Below are positions 10,392-21,623 of a DNA stretch of 64,000 nucleotides, one piece after another. Source of the stretch: Phyto melanocephala (Eukaryota; Arthropoda; Insecta; Diptera; Rhinophoridae). Each line of letters starts with the position of its first letter. The stretch's first letter is position 1. The notes below the pieces were generated by a model. It was given only the letters and a program-made list of their open reading frames with translations. It did not search any database and had not been told where the DNA came from. The stretch covers positions 76,386,713 to 76,450,712 of the forward strand of contig OW799236.1 in assembly GCA_941918925.1 (NCBI GenBank), written 5' to 3'. The translations under genes and the position numbers were made by a program.

Positions 10392-12454
10392 TTTACAACT
10401 GTGGCATAGTAACTTATTTAAGTTCTTACCCAGCCTTAAAACGTAGAGGTAAGCGGCCTTATTTAGACTTATTTATCGAACACAAGGACTCCTGCTCCCA
10501 TTACATACTTATTTATTTTTTACACCCGTTGGGATATAAAGGAATTGATAACACACTTTTAGGGCTTTTAGAAAACTTTAATGCGAAGGCCTCTTGGAAA
10601 CCCTTTGCGTGAAGACCTACTTAATGGCTTTGCTATTTTGAATTTGTAAAAAGATTTTTGGGTTTTTAAATTATTGAATGTTTTATACATTCTTCTTACA
10701 CATTTTTTTAAATTTTTTTGTTTTAAATTCAGTACTTTAATTTCTCTCTTCAGAAGCATTGAGACGCAACTAAATTAATTCTTGTTTATTCTTAAATATT
10801 TTTTCTTTTGTTAATTTTTATTTTATCTGGTTTTAGTAAGGATTTTCAAATTTTGTTCATGTCGCTAAGAAAACAAAATGAAAAAAAAATGTACTCGAGC
10901 GTATACTATAGGATCTTTAGAAGAGAGTTCAGTGACGTTGTAAAAGGCATTAAGGGCACAATGAGATTAGAAGTCTAAAAATGGTGTAAAATCAGCTTTC
11001 AGAAGGCCCCAAATGTAAAGCCCAGTTGACCTTTACTGCTGGGTTAGCTTTACAATCTTAGTATAAGATAAATAAGTTATATCACTAGTACAGCACAAAA
11101 AATGTCAATTGGGTTTGACTACTTACTTGCCAAATTCAATATGTAAATTTTGGTAAATTTTTAATAAAAAAAATTTGTATACAAATGTATGTATATTGAA
11201 TTAAATAAGAAAATATTTAACTGGATATACAAATTACATCCATATTTACATATGTTTACACATGTATGTCTTAAAATGTATTAAAATGTTCTCGTGTTGT
11301 ATTTTCTCTTTTTAATATTGAACTTAATAATATGTAAAAAAATATTGTTCAAATGCAAATGAATATGTTATTAAACATACATACAGATTATTGAAATAAA
11401 AAGATTAATAAACATTATTAAAATATTAGTAGCTCAACGAGAAAAAAACTTTTTATTTTATATTAATAACTAGTTGAAATATTTTAGTTTTTCACTGAAT
11501 GTTCTCTCTATGTTTAGCCAATCATCAAAAGCATATTATTAATTTTTTTAAGCACACGCTAAGAAAAACCATGGTCACGACGCACATAGGGGTATTTTGC
11601 CAATCTAGCCGGACATTTGGTCAAAAGTGAAATTTTACAAATGTTAGAAAAAGTATTAAAATTCAGTACGCAGCTTGACAGAGAATAAAATTTGGCATCG
11701 TTTGGTGAATTTTCAAGACTTTAGCTTAAGATTTGTCGTTTTGAATGTTGAGTAAATTGCATGGGTACTTATTGACTTTTTAGGGTTTTTAGAGAGAGGT
11801 TTACAATATTTTTTTGTGGCTAAACGAATAATGATTTTACATTGATTTCTTTTTTCTGTCAAAGGCTAACAGCTGCTAACATTAATTTTTAGAAATTTTT
11901 TTAAAACTTTTATTATAAAAAAATTCGTTGAAAATCAACAAAACGGTTTTTTGTTCACTTTTTTTGGGGGGAAAAAAAAACATCAAAAGGTTTTTAAAAG
12001 TGAGCAACGTCGCGATCCCCAAAATATTATACATCACGATAAAATCACTATAATCTCTACTATTAGACAAAAAAAAAAAAACGTTGCGCGTTTTTGCGCC
12101 ATTTTTGTTTAATGATTTTTTGAAAATATCACAATTTTCCCGTTTTTGCACGCCAGAATTCGTCTATTTGAGAGCATATTACACCTGTTATAACAACTAA
12201 TAGGGAAAAAGTGGCAATTGAAATCTGACGCGGACAAAGCCATTGTTAAAGAAAGGAAAAAAACTATACAAGAAAAATTTAGAAGTGAATTAGGACTAAT
12301 ATGGAGGAATACCCCCTTTACCCGTAAACTTATGCTGACGATAAAAGGTAAATTTGCTAAACAAAAGTACAGGAAAACTTAAAAAAAGTATAATTTTTCA
12401 GAGCTAGATTAGTTCTTCTTAGGGAAACTTTTTTCCCCTTGATTCGATTTTTTT
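10392..12454. other. Unassigned AT-rich region
   Basis: No supported gene. A small imperfect inverted repeat (GTAAAGCCCAG and CTGGGTTAGCTTTAC) lies at 11015-11053. Other reading frames (10370-10612, 11882-12151) show no domain or splice context and look like chance. Confidence 0.45.
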
Positions 12455-13106
12455 TATACCCTTCACCTGTGGTGCACATTTCCGACCCCATAAAGTATAT
12501 ATTTTCTGTAAGCTTATGAACAGAGGAGGCAATTAAGCCCAGACCGTCTGCCCGTCTGTCCGTGTGTTTGTTGAAATCAACTTTTAGAAGCAACTATATG
12601 TTCCTCAGATCTCTATATGGTATTAATCTCTTGAAAATGTCCAGGAATGAATCGCTATTGAACAATCACCCCATAACTTTCTGAGATATGAGCAAAAAAC
12701 CACGACAACATCGTTTTTTTGACAATTACAACAACAACCTACATACATACTGGTTAAAGTAAACGTGGCATCGAATTCCAGCTGAGTCAAAAAAATTTTA
12801 TTTAATTTATTATTTATATTTTATTTTTTTTTATATTTTTTTTTAATTTTTTTAAAAAAATTTTTTAAGAAAACTTTAAAAAATTTTTTTTAAATTTTTT
12901 TTTTTAATTTTTTTTTGTAATTTTTTTTTTATTATTTTTTTTTTTTTTATTTTCAATATATTTTTTTTTTGTAATTTTTTTTTGGTATGTTTTTTACATG
13001 TATGTACGTATTTTATATGAGATGAATGGTGATACAAACAATTGTTATTGCATGACTACACGTTGTGAAGGGTATATAAGATTCGGCACGGCCGAATATA
13101 GCACTG
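12455..13106 (-). repeat. Family A repeat, copy 3, inverted
   Basis: It starts TTATACCCTTCACCTGTGG and ends with the hairpin ATTCGGCACGGCCGAAT followed by ATAGCACTGTTAC. The interior has TTCCGACCCCATAAAGTATA, GTCCGTGTGTTTG and TTGAAATCAACTTTT, then a T-rich tract (about 12780-12990). These are the reverse complement of the blocks in copy 1. Confidence 0.8.
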
Positions 13107-13551
13107 TTACTTTTTTAATTTTCAAGCTATACCAGCCTATGACTGTAACACATATTTCTACCAAGTTTCATTGATGTATTTGATCACAATATTAAGGCAT
13201 TTGCTTAAATTATATTGTTTAATGTTTACTTTCAGTTTGATCCAAAACAATTTATTCGACAAAATTAACATTAAATTCAAAAGCATTAAATATTACAAAT
13301 AAGAAGTAAATAATAGGTGAGACAACAGTAAAATTACAAGGCAGTTAAGCCATAATTTGTTTAAAAATAATTCAATTTCAATTATTTTTCTTCTTGGTGA
13401 ATATTTTTGTTATTAATTTAAAAGTTGGAGATGTCAGAAAAACAACATAAATTTTTTTAAAAAAACTAGAAAAAATTTAAAATAAACGAAAAATTAAAAA
13501 AAAAACAATGATATAAAAATTGCTATTCAAAAGATAAGTGCAATCAATATA
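13107..13551. other. Unassigned AT-rich stretch
   Basis: No reading frame, terminal repeat or RNA signal could be supported. Confidence 0.5.
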
Positions 13552-13552
13552 A

Positions 13553-14019
13553 CGATGGCCACAAGTAGAAAGGAACTTACTCGTATTTTTTAGGAGTTGA
13601 GTTGAGTTTATCAGTGATTTAAATACAGCTCAAGCAATTTTAAAATTGAGAGATTTCAATAAAATGTTCAGTGTGTGATAATTTGGTCTTAAAGATTATA
13701 AAAATGTATTTTTGACATCCCTGCAATGTTCATATCCTTAGAAATATTATCTACACTGTGGCATTTAAAGAAGTTAAAAAAAAAAAACAAGAAAATAAAT
13801 AAAAACTTCTCATAAATATACGTTAAATTTACCTACACAATTGTGTAGGCAGGGCCGTAAAGGGCATTTAAAGAAGTTAAAAAAAAAAACAAGAAAATAA
13901 ATAAAAGGGCCGTAAAAAAACAGTTTCCCAAGCAATTCTACAAACGATGTCTTTCGTTTTTGCCTTCTTCTGTAAAGGTATAATAATTTAAGTAAGGGCC
14001 TTTCTATTTGTGACCAACG
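13553..14019. mobile_element. Family E TIR element, copy 1
   Basis: The ends are inverted copies: CACAAGTAGAAAGGAACTTA on the left, and on the right, read in reverse, CACAAATAGAAAGGCCCTTA. A shorter copy with the same ends is at 39172-39420. The inside carries a local duplication: CATTTAAAGAAGTTAAAAAA plus an A-rich tail occurs at about 13760 and again at about 13864. No coding capacity, so it is a non-autonomous element of unknown superfamily. Confidence 0.7.
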
Positions 14020-14317
14020 ATATGTAACTAAGCAATAATAGTGTAACTGATAATAGTTTGCCTTAGAAAAAATCAAAGATTGACGATTACTTTAACATAA
14101 TGACGATAGCTAGCAACCATTATATGTTTTAACCACAATCATTCAATTCAAACGTAGCATGTTCCTCTTAGAATATGATTACCTCAACCATGTTTTTTCT
14201 TTGAGTAAAAGATGAAGTTTATTGTAAAACTCGGTTACAGCGAACACTCAGTTGTAGCTAACTACTAAATGTCATAATGCATACATAATACATTTTCATA
14301 AAGTAAATTACTTTCAA
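14020..14317. other. Unassigned short spacer
   Basis: Nothing recognised. Confidence 0.4.
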
Positions 14318-14560
14318 CAAATATTTAAATTTTAATTCAGGCTTGAGTTAACATTCTTATTGTAACAAAGAATTTTTAAATTCTGAAAAATTAAAAAATA
14401 TGTAAGCTGAAAAATTTTATTTTTTATCGACACCAGCAGCGTGGAATGCATTTTCGGAACAAGCTACGATTTCATCATCAGCACTCTTTGATCGGTGATT
14501 AAGTGTTGGTTGTAAATATCATCTATTTACCTCCCGGGATTTAAGTTAATTGAACTCGGT
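14318..14560 (+). repeat. Family F repeat, copy 1
   Basis: About 240 bases match the stretch at 21318-21560 almost base for base in the core: GTGGAATGCATTTTCG, GCTACGATTTCATCATCAGC, ACTCTTTGATCGG and TTGGTTGTAAATATCATCTA, ending CTCCCGGGATTTAAGTT. I do not recognise the source. The two copies flank the LINE-rich block between 15.4 and 21.1 kb in the same orientation. Confidence 0.7.
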
Positions 14561-15539
14561 AACTACTAAGTAAATTAGATACTACCGCAAATATTTTTTT
14601 AGATGTTTTATGTTAAGGCAATTCGGCTACCTTAAAAGGAATAATTACTCTTAGTGGCAAAAAAATATGATCAAGAAGTCGTAGCTGGTTTCGAAAATAT
14701 ATTTCACTCGGCTAATATCGGAATAAGTTTTTAGTATTCTTAGGATATTAGGAAGTTTAATAATTTGAGAAGACAAACTTAAGCGAGAATTATTGATTTA
14801 CAGTATATGTAAAATTATTATAATCGAAATTACAAGCACATGTCGCATCGAATTTTTACCATGTGGTGAAATTTTTAATCAGACTATAAATACTTTAGCA
14901 AAATGCCAGTTACTTTAAAACGATTTACAGATAAGAAAACCGCGGAATCCTTATTAAGGTGCTTTAAAATGTTAAATTATTTAATTGAATAAATAAAGGT
15001 AAAAAGTAGAAATTTGAAAACGTAGTTTCACATGACATGTTTATATGCCCCTTACCACAAGTGAGTAGGATATACATTAGCCTTACCACATTACAATTTG
15101 GGAAAAAAATTTTGCTTATTGCCATTTCTCGTTTTATCCTTTCTATTTACAGTCGAAATGTAAAATTATATTTTAATATTTGTATATAAGGGGAGATAAT
15201 GTTTTGCTCTAAGGCCCATTTACCTGAGATACTTCCCTCTAGCATTAACCTACTAGATCTTAATTCCTATGATCCTAATTTATAACCGTATAGAGAAAAT
15301 CAATAAACTGTTGCTAAGCAGGTGATAAGTTTTCTTTTTTTGTTCTTGCCAAACGAAATAGTCGTTAGCACTAGACAATATTATAGACTTCGTACCTATA
15401 GAGTTTTGGGTGAAGAGAATGGCAGCAATAAGCTTAATCAGGCTAAGTGAGTCGGTTTTGGGAAGTATACTTAATATCTGCGACTCTATGATCTTATGGT
15501 AAACTGGACTACAGGATTAGATTAGGATTAGAATGTCAG
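14561..15539. other. Unassigned stretch upstream of a LINE fragment
   Basis: No supported gene. Part of 15400-15539 may be further decayed LINE sequence, because the RNase H reading continues from just downstream, but I could not align it. Confidence 0.4.
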
Positions 15540-16420
15540 GGATATGTGATTGACTATATGGGCAAAGAGATTAGTTTTTATAGGACACCCTCGTTAATTA
15601 TTCTGGAAAGAAATTATTGGTTGAGATCCTTCGGATGTGCAGTTTATACGAATGGATCGAAGATGGATATAGGCATAGAGCAAGTGCTTTTACAATTGGG
15701 GAAAACATCAGGCGATTTTACATACTTTTTGATAGTTGTAGCGTGTTTCGATCAGAGATAATGACCATATATAGGAAAATCCAAATTATAGGGAGGTTAT
15801 TTCAGACCTGGATAGTTAAGCGGCTTCTAAGGCCTTAAAAAGACAGTATGTTAAATATAGGCTGGTTAGGATGTGTAGGAGAGCTCATGAAAGAATTATT
15901 GGATTCTTGAACGTCAGATTATGTTGGGTAACACTAGGGTCAACATATGAAAAAGTCAAGTAACTACAGAGTGTAAATGACCTTATGGCCAAAGATATAC
16001 TTGGTAGACCCTACGATACTCCTGGACCTAAATAGGATATATATTAGGGTCACAATTGGGGTTATAACAAGATATTGTCCAGTAAGAGCGAGGATCAGTA
16101 GATGGGGACGCGGCACTCCAGATTAGTGTAACGATGAGTAAAAGATAGAAACTGTGAAGCATGCTGTCTATTACTGTCCAAGACTACGGAACCATAGCGT
16201 TAGGTGGTTAGATAAGCTAATCAATGATGAGACGAGTGATGTCTCGGAGTGCAAACTAGAGAATATCATTGGATTAATTATGGGAATCGGTTGGAAATTT
16301 CCGCTTTTCTTAATAAATTCATCCACAATGGACCATATTGGGCACCGAGTGTGGGTGTTTGAGGCGGATCCTGCTTCCTGCTTCCCCCTTTCCTACCTAA
16401 TTTAATTTCTTTATAATTAT
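15540..16420 (+). pseudogene. I/LOA-like LINE: RNase H and C-terminal fragment with 3' end
   Basis: This is the 3' part of the second ORF of a non-LTR retrotransposon. A block resembling the RNase H start (VYTNGSKMDIG, usually TDGSK) lies near 15640-15670. It is followed by GENIRRFYILFDSCSVFRSE, the usual 'VFQAE' region, and by further pieces in other frames. The C-terminal putative zinc-binding segment reads ETVKHAVYYCPRLRNHSVRW at about 16150-16210. The presence of an RNase H domain after the RT points to I/LOA-type clades, because R1 and Jockey elements usually lack it. Many stops and frame changes show it is dead. The 3' untranslated end (TGGACCATATTGGGCACCGA to CCCCCTTTCCTACCT, 16327-16398) recurs at 52193-52267. 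Confidence 0.7.
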
Positions 16421-16439
16421 GTTTAGTTTTTCTCTTACC

Positions 16440-16525
16440 AATGGGAACACAATGGACCACATAGGTCTCCAAGTATTGGTGTTGAAATGTCTTCTGCTTC
16501 CGGCACTTCCTTTTTCTGCCTAAGG
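16440..16525 (+). repeat. Second copy of the LINE 3' end
   Basis: AATGGACCACATAGGTCTCC and the following GTATTGGTGTTGAAATG and CTTCTGCTTCCGGCACTTCC line up with the LINE 3' end at 16327-16398. It follows directly in tandem, so either the 3' end was duplicated or a second, heavily 5'-truncated insertion landed next to the first. Confidence 0.6.
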
Positions 16526-16931
16526 GTGGTTATTTTATATTTTGGAGTTCATGTTCTTCAGGCAAAAACATCGATATATCATGTTCGAATATCCAACGGT
16601 ATATACCGAAGAAAATGGAAACTTTAAAAGTCTATCTAAGGCATATATGCAATGGCGAATTGATGCAACAAACCAACTTTTAAGGGGAGGGATGCTTTCT
16701 GTCAAGGCCAATTCGTATATCAGATTTGGAAAAGTTGTTATAATATGTTGTATTTAATGTATTTTATTTTAATAAAAAAAGGATACATATTTATAAAACA
16801 CATTATAAATTGTTCAAAAGCAACAAATATACATAAATTTGGTACATTTATTTAAAAAAAGTACACTTAAGTAAATTGTTTAATACCGAAAACAAAAATC
16901 TCATTTTCCTTTCCTGCATTAATAAAATAAA
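16526..16931. other. Unassigned stretch
   Basis: A 71-codon open frame lies at 16542-16757, but it has no recognisable domain. I see no terminal repeats or RNA features. Confidence 0.4.
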
Positions 16932-17012
16932 TCAAGGCGAATTCGACAAATTTTGACAAAATGCTTCCCAAACAGCTGGCCTGGTAATTTCACCTTTATG
17001 AATTCGCCTTGA
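16932..17012. mobile_element. Miniature foldback element, 81 bp
   Basis: Perfect 13-bp inverted termini: TCAAGGCGAATTC at 16932-16944 and GAATTCGCCTTGA at 17000-17012. The interior is 55 bases. It looks like an extremely small MITE or a solo palindromic terminus. No second copy was noticed in this window. Confidence 0.6.
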
Positions 17013-17133
17013 ATCTACCCCTTCGTTTGGAATAAAAATTGTTTTTTAATCTACTTGCAAAAATACTTTATATCTGAAGGTTAACGACGATTTTTTTTTT
17101 AACTGTCTAATGTTTAGTAGTGTAGTTTGACAA

Positions 17134-17695
17134 TTGTTCTTGGGGGCGGCTGCACCCATCTTTTTAGATAATGACGAACCCTCCTCTTATCACCCACTAT
17201 GCATGATAGACACGTGCGTGAAATTGTTAGAAAGGATAGTATGTAACAGACTGGAATCTTGCATTGATGCCGTAAGTAGGTTATCCGATAACCAAATTAG
17301 CTTTAGGAAAGCTAAATCTACGTCTTAATCTAAATTAACGTGGCTGTGAAAACTTCCGCACAGGCTATCGAAGGAAAAAGATGAAAAAAAGGTACAAAGA
17401 AATATTGTGTTATTGTAACATTGAACGTCAAGAATGCCTTTAATACATCAAACTGAAAAAAGATTGTAGACACTTTGTCTCGACTTAATATCCCCCGATA
17501 CCTATTGGCCATTATTCAGGACTATTTTCGTATTAGACTTTTGGTAAATGTTACCGACACAGGTATGAAGAGGTTTAAAATCACTGGAGGAGTACTACAG
17601 GGATCAGTGTTGGGACCATTGCTATGGAATGTGATGTACGATGGTGTATTGAGATTGGATTTACCTGCAAATTTACTAGTAAAACATATATAATC
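17134..17695 (+). pseudogene. R1-clade LINE reverse transcriptase fragment, old copy
   Basis: Pieces in several frames match the intact-looking element at 19312-20814: HPLCMIDTCVKLLERIVCNR near 17190-17250, NQISFRKAKST near 17290-17320, then IPRYLLAIIQDYFRIRLLV near 17490-17545, then LQGSVLGPLLWNVMYDGVLR near 17595-17655. The match stops just before the catalytic FADD box. At least one stop and two frame changes are present. The first Asp block reads TLNVKNAFNTSN, with Asn instead of the catalytic Asp. It is a decayed, truncated relative of the R1-clade element 1.6 kb downstream. Confidence 0.85.
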
Positions 17696-19135
17696 TAATG
17701 TGTAAAAATCGTTTGAATAAAAATTATTATGAACTTTGCTAAAAATAAACAATTTGTACTGATACCACGGAGTTTAATTTTATAAAACATTTCTATGAAT
17801 AGAAATTTGAAAATAATTTAAGCAAAATTAAAAAAAAAACGTGTTTAATTTAATTCACTTAATGTCGTTTAAAACCCAAATCATTATTAAAAATATTAAA
17901 TAAATTTTTAATTCATTAATGCTTCCATTATAAAAAGCACTCTGTCCCCCCCAAATACCAAACGCCAACCAGAAATACAACTGTTAAAAAATATTAAAAA
18001 AATTTTGGCAAATTTAGTGACACACATTCTCTCATTCCCTAAAAAGCCACACATAAAATATTTAATGTTGTTATTAATACAAATTAAAAGGTAACATACA
18101 CCCTTTATTATCTTTATTATCTAAAGTGGAAATTTTTGTGAATCCTAATAATTTTTTTCCAACACAACAAACGCCATTAAAAACATAACAACAGCGTATA
18201 CATTTACACAAACATATTGCTTTTGAAAATGTTAAAGAAAGAAAACAACGTACGCAATTTGATAGGGAAAAAGGTACAAATGTATCCTTGTTAAAACAAA
18301 CAGCCATATGTAAAATAATTTATGAGCGTTCTTGTGTATGTGTTGGTTGAGTGTGTGTGTTTTAATGTATGTGTAATAAAATAACAATTAAAATAAGAAA
18401 ACATAATAAAATATACATTATACGTAATAATGTCACTCTGTCTATGTGTATGTATGTACATATGTATGTATGTATGTATGTATGAATGTATGTGTAGAGA
18501 TGTGAACGTGCGTTTGGTTGAATACGTATTATTACAGTTTAATAGATTTAAATGTAACAAACATTTTACACAAAATAATACAATTACAAATTCATAAAAA
18601 TACATATAAATACATGCGAAAACAGTATAAATGACAGCCATATCATATGAACTCTTTGCAGTGGTGGCAAACGCAAAATAAATGTTAATCCAACAAACAT
18701 TTTACCACTTAAAACAGGCACTTAAGCGTGACGAAATGAAGTTAAAACTCCTCAAATATAGTATTTACGTATCTGTGGATTTTGGAAAAAAACAACTCAA
18801 GTTGAGGTAGAAAAATTTTTAGATTTTTTCGTTTGCGCCTTTCTACGTAAAATACTTAAAGAGATATCCTGCAATAATTTAAATGTTTTGGTCATATTTA
18901 AGTAGTTTGTGCTCTCCTAAAAAATTAGAAAACTTAATTAGAAGTCGTTTAATCAAAAGTTGACAGTGGACCGAATTCCAATTAGTTTTTAATAATCCAC
19001 ATCTTGCTATGAGTTATATCACAACAATAAGAATCGACTTTAATTTATTTTTATTTTGACTAGTTTTTTTTTTTGCCCTCCTGAAATATTTTTAAAAATT
19101 CGAAATAAGTTCTTTTGTCAAAAGGCCACAGATAA

Positions 19136-19140
<5 letters not shown>
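17696..19140. other. Unassigned region with GTAT repeats
   Basis: No supported gene. A (TGTA)n tract lies at about 18440-18495. The longer minus-strand frame over it (18291-18641) mostly translates the repeat (THTYIHT) and is not a gene. Confidence 0.45.
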
Positions 19141-19168
<28 letters not shown>

Positions 19169-19265
19169 CATACATACATACATACATACATACATACATA
19201 CATACATACATACATACATACATACATACATACATACATACATTCATTCATTCATACATACATAA

Positions 19266-19296
<31 letters not shown>

Positions 19297-19311
19297 TACA
19301 TACATACATAC
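19141..19311. repeat. (CATA)n microsatellite, about 170 bp
   Basis: Continuous CATA units with a few CATT and AAATA variants and a short CA tract near 19280-19297. It ends exactly where the R1-clade coding sequence begins, so it is the 5' flank of that insertion. Further (CATA)n lies after the element's poly-A at 20986-21027. Confidence 0.95.
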
Positions 19312-20814
19312 CGACCACTCTGTATGATTGATACGTTTGGGAAACTGTTGGAAAGCATAGTTTGTAGGAGACTAGAGGAATATGTTGAGTGCGTAGGAGG
19401 TCTATCTGATAGTCAATTCGGTTTTAGAAAGGCAAGATCGACTGTGGATGCTTTGAACGTAGTGGTTCATACGGCCACTGCGGCGATTGAGGGCAAACGA
19501 TGGAGGAATGGCACAAAGGAGTATTGCGTAGTGGTAACGCTCGATGTCAGGAATGCATTTAACTCGGCGAACTGGGAGGTTATAGTGAATTCTCTTATGC
19601 GTTTAGCCATTCCTGAGTACTTGTTGGCTATAGTGAAGGATTACTTCCGTGACAGAATCCTGCTGTACGAAACCGACAAGGGCATGCGACAGCATTATAT
19701 CACAGGTGGGGTCCCACAGGGTTCGGTTCTCGGACCGTTGTTGTGGAATGTGATGTATGATGGCATACTCCGTGTGTCTCTTCCCGATGGAGCTAAGATA
19801 GTCGGTTTTGCCGATGACATAGCCCTGATATGTGTCGCTAGGGAGTTACTGGAGATTACGACCATTGCTAATGCGAGCATAGGAATTGTGCGCTCCTGGT
19901 TGGAATCTGTTAATTTGGGGCTCGCTGACCAAAAGACAGAGGCGATTTTGATATCCAGCCGTTTGTCAATGGAGTCTGTGAAATTAAATGTGGGATCGTG
20001 TTGTATTGAGACGAAACCTTCGCTTAAATATCTTGGGGTTATGATAGATTGTCGTTTATCTTTTAAGGATCATCTGCTATATGTTGCTGAGAAGTCTTCG
20101 AGAACATATACTGCTCTGTCTCGTATAATGCCAAATACGAGAGGCCCAAAGTACTTACGTCGGAAACTTCTGGCTGGAGTAGTTAAGAGTGTGATTATGT
20201 AAGCATCACCTATCTGGTCTCGGGCTCTTGGGTTGAAGACCTATAGGGGAATTATAAGCCAAGTATATAGACTGGCTGCTTTGCGAGTTATTTGTGCTTT
20301 CCGGACTGTATCAGATGATGCAGCATTGGTGATTGCGGGAATGATGCCAATTGATCTTCAGATCAGAGGCTTCTCAGATATTGAAACGATTGCTGAGTGG
20401 CAGCGGCGATGGTCCTTGTCAGAGAAGGGTAGATGGACGTTTTCTCTTATTCCTGACTTAGTCCCATGGCTCGAGCGAACACATGGGGATCTGGACTTCT
20501 ATGTTACGCAGTTGCTTTGTGGACACGGTTGTTTCCGGTCTTACTTATACAGATTTGGTCATGATACTTTTCCGTTCTGTCCGAGTTGTGATGGTAATGT
20601 CGAGGAGAATGCTGAACATGTATTCTTTTCGTGCTCGCGTTTTGATAGGGAGAGAATACACCTTGAGGGGATGATAGGCCGTAGTGTTGATCACAGTAAT
20701 ATAGTGGAGATTATGTTGTCCTCTGCACGCAGTTGGGAGTATGTATGTGAATATGCTAGATTGGTTCTCGTTGAACTTCGTAGGGTTGAGAAAATCCGTA
20801 ATAGGATGTTATAG
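19312..20814 (+). pseudogene. R1-clade non-LTR retrotransposon ORF2 (RT and C-terminus), one internal stop
   Basis: This is the reverse transcriptase of an R1-clade LINE, the enzyme that copies the element's RNA into the target site. The frame is open from RPLCMIDTFGKLLE (19313) through GFRKARSTVDAL, the first catalytic block VTLDVRNAFNSANW (Asp near 19542), GGVPQGSVLGPLLWNVMYDG (about 19705-19765) and the catalytic VGFADDIALI (19801-19830). A TAA at 20200-20202 interrupts it, and the same frame then continues ASPIWSRALGLK to the stop at 20812-20814. The C-terminal cysteine-histidine motif is CPSCDGNVEENAEHVFFSC near 20580-20635. The N-terminal half, endonuclease and ORF1 are absent, as expected of 5' truncation during target-primed insertion. 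Apart from the single stop it is intact over about 500 codons and visibly less AT-rich than its surroundings, so the insertion looks young. Upstream and downstream (CATA)n tracts suggest a microsatellite target, as known for Waldo-type R1 relatives. Confidence 0.93.
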
Positions 20815-20985
20815 TTTGGGTGTTGTACCTTCCCCCCCCTGCGATGTATAGCTTTGTGGTAGTTCCGCACGGATTTTGGGATAGTGTACCGAGGTGTTTT
20901 AGCGTGTTAAAGTCACGCACTCCTGGTTGACCTGAGTACCAGGGTCTTTCGATGATTTCACCTCGTTAATAAAAAAAAAAAAAAA
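20815..20985 (+). other. 3' untranslated region and poly-A of the R1-clade element
   Basis: The sequence runs from the ORF stop through GTGTACCGAGGTGTTTTAGC and CCAGGGTCTTTCGATGATTT to TTAATAAAAA and an A run of about 17. It is the polyadenylated 3' end of the retrotransposon. The same sequence is repeated at 21028-21142. Confidence 0.9.
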
Positions 20986-20986
20986 A

Positions 20987-21019
<33 letters not shown>

Positions 21020-21027
21020 CATACATA
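20986..21027. repeat. (CATA)n microsatellite, downstream flank
   Basis: CATA units with one ATAT interruption, lying between two R1-type 3' ends. They are the same repeat that precedes the element at 19141-19311. Confidence 0.9.
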
Positions 21028-21142
21028 CAGGGATTTAGGGCCAGTGTACCGAGGTGTTTTAGCATGTTAAGGTCACGCACTCCTGGCTAACTTGAATACC
21101 AGGGTCTTTCGATGATTTCACCTCATTAATAAAAAAAAACTA
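21028..21142 (+). mobile_element. Second, severely 5'-truncated R1-clade 3' end
   Basis: GTGTACCGAGGTGTTTTAGC through CCAGGGTCTTTCGATGATTT to TTAATAAAAAAAAAC matches 20885-20980 with a handful of substitutions. Only about 100 bases of the element's 3' end are present. It is an independent truncated insertion, or an older tail, within the same microsatellite. Confidence 0.9.
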
Positions 21143-21317
21143 ACCAAAATCCAAATTAAGTGACTGCGGTACTATACAATAATATTATTACGTTTATATC
21201 TTTTAAAAGCAAGAGTTTATTTGCCTTCAATAAACTGGGGTTCATTTTATTCCAACAAAATTAGCACTAGAAATTTACAAATTGAATTTTTATTTTGTCG
21301 AACTTTTCTGTTGAAAC

Positions 21318-21560
21318 TAATATTTAAATTTTTTAATCAGGCTTGAGTTCATATTAACATTTTTTATTTTTAGAAAGAATTTTTTTTTTAATTGTGATAA
21401 ATGAAAGAATAAAATCTGAAAAATTATATTTTTACCGACACTAGCCGAGTGGAATGCATTTTCGAAACCAGCTACGATTTCATCATCAGCACTCTTTGAT
21501 CGGCGGTTACATGTTGGTTGTAAATATCATCTATTTAACTCCCGGGATTTAAGTTTATTT
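21318..21560 (+). repeat. Family F repeat, copy 2
   Basis: It aligns with 14318-14560 in the same orientation, sharing AGGCTTGAGTT, GTGGAATGCATTTTCG, GCTACGATTTCATCATCAGC, ACTCTTTGATCGG and CTCCCGGGATTTAAGTT. The source element is not recognised. Confidence 0.7.
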
Positions 21561-21623
21561 AAGAAATTTACGTTATAAAGGTTTAGAGCACTTAGTTGAA
21601 TTTTAAAACAAGTTGTTTACTTA

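Noticed and set aside
11585..12315. AGGGGTATT and inverted AATACCCCC as possible element ends
   Set aside because: Only nine bases in common; the flanks do not match.
18291..18641. 116-codon minus-strand frame
   Set aside because: Mostly a translated (TGTA)n tract with no domain.
19056..19265. 69-codon plus-strand frame
   Set aside because: It is the translation (YIHT)n of the CATA microsatellite.
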